Source: CAZDYI01 sp964509765 (GTDB lineage: Bacteria; Pseudomonadota; Gammaproteobacteria; Tethybacterales; Tethybacteraceae). Taken from it: a DNA stretch of 5,587 bases. Positions 5,166 to 5,587 of the stretch are shown here, one piece after another. The DNA lies in contig CAZDYI010000044.1 of assembly GCA_964509765.1 (NCBI GenBank), forward strand, positions 1 to 5,587, written 5' to 3'. The stretch's first letter is position 1. Every line of letters starts with the position of its first letter. Under the pieces are notes generated by a model, which was not told the origin of the DNA, did no database searches, and was given only the letters and a program-made list of their open reading frames with translations. A program made the position numbers and the translations under genes.

Positions 5166-5587
5166 ATGAACCGAACACTGCTGACCGCCGCGGCCGTCGC
5201 CGCACTGGCTCTTTCCGCCCTGCCCGGCGCAGCGCATGCCGGGACCCTCGACGTCATCCGCGAGCGCGGCGAGCTCGCATGCGCGATGTCGGGACGGGTG
5301 CCCGGCTTCTCGTTCCCCGACGACGGCGGCGTGATGCGCGGCCTCGACGCCGACACCTGCCGCGCGGTCGCCGCGGCGATCTTCGGCGACGCGTCGAAGG
5401 TGCGCTTCGTGAGCATCACGACCAAGGAGCGCTTCGACGTCCTTGCCTCGGGCGACGCGGACATGCTCTCGCACACCGCGACCCACACGCTGACCCGCGA
5501 CGCCTCGCTCGGGCTCAACTTCACCTACTACAACTTCATCGACGGCCAGGCGTTCATGGTCCGCAGGTCCCTCGGGGTCGGCAGCGC
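5166..5587 (+). CDS. aapJ: Periplasmic general L-amino acid-binding protein AapJ (3' truncated by window edge)
   Basis: Periplasmic receptor of the importer. The frame stays open from the ATG at 5166 to the window end (140 codons of an expected 340 or so). Residues 1-25 form a Sec signal peptide (MNRTLLTAAAVAALALSALPGAAHA) with a predicted cut after AHA. The mature start, GTLDVIRERGELACAMSG, and the following GFSFPDDGGVMRGLDADTCRAVAAAIFGD are characteristic of AapJ/BztA within SBP_bac_3 proteins, as is LTRDASLGLNFTYYNFIDGQAFMVR. The pocket segment usually resembling SRNTTWTLSRD reads SHTATHTLTRD here (residues 102-112), which may affect ligand preference. No strong ribosome site is visible. 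The gene follows aapP by 48 bases, so the two are probably cotranscribed. In most aap loci aapJ comes first; here it comes last. Confidence 0.94.
   Translation, partial: MNRTLLTAAAVAALALSALPGAAHAGTLDVIRERGELACAMSGRVPGFSFPDDGGVMRGLDADTCRAVAAAIFGDASKVRFVSITTKERFDVLASGDADMLSHTATHTLTRDASLGLNFTYYNFIDGQAFMVRRSLGVGS

Noticed and set aside
4269..5486. Long open frame of 405 codons on the minus strand opposite aapP and aapJ
   Set aside because: Its translation is Arg/Leu/Val/His-rich with no recognisable domain. It lies antisense to two clear genes and is a normal by-product of high-GC codon usage.

Overview
The window comes from a high-GC bacterium, most likely a proteobacterium. The evidence is an AapJQMP-type general L-amino acid ABC transporter, GC-rich third codon positions, and TAGAAT/TAAAAT-like -10 elements. 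I cannot assign a genus from sequence alone. Most bases belong to four pieces of one polar amino acid uptake (PAAT) transporter. A two-gene module resembling a type II toxin-antitoxin or regulator/PIN-nuclease pair sits between two of those pieces.

Layout, all genes on the + strand. Bases 1-1110 are the 3' part of the permease gene aapQ, whose start lies outside the window. Bases 1107-2246 are the second permease gene aapM, coupled to aapQ by a 4-base ATGA overlap. Bases 2247-2452 are a spacer with an extended -10 promoter bracketed by two short perfect palindromes. Bases 2453-3706 encode a 417-residue protein with an N-terminal XRE helix-turn-helix and a C-terminal ImmA/IrrE-like (COG2856) peptidase fold; its zinc motif reads E-H-Y-A-H instead of H-E-x-x-H. 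Bases 3707-4213 encode a complete PIN-like domain of DUF3368 type with its acidic residues intact but no ordinary start codon. Its frame continues directly from the TAA stop of the previous gene, and plausible ATGs lie only in another frame. Bases 4214-4310 are a spacer with a possible promoter for the next gene. Bases 4311-5117 are the ATPase gene aapP. Bases 5166-5587 are the 5' part of aapJ, the periplasmic binding protein, with its signal peptide.

Working together: AapJ would capture amino acids in the periplasm, the AapQ/AapM heterodimer would form the inner-membrane channel, and AapP would supply ATP hydrolysis. The gene order here is Q-M-[module]-P-J rather than the familiar J-Q-M-P. 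The inserted module therefore splits the transporter into a Q-M block and a P-J block, each presumably needing its own transcription signal. The module's base composition falls from about 65% GC at the helix-turn-helix to about 50-58% in the C-terminal half and PIN gene, against 65-75% in sampled transporter lines. This fits horizontal acquisition.

The most notable points are the altered metallopeptidase motif, the PIN reading frame that cannot be started conventionally (frameshift, stop readthrough, decay or sequencing error), the palindromes around the module's promoter, and the module's position inside a transporter operon.
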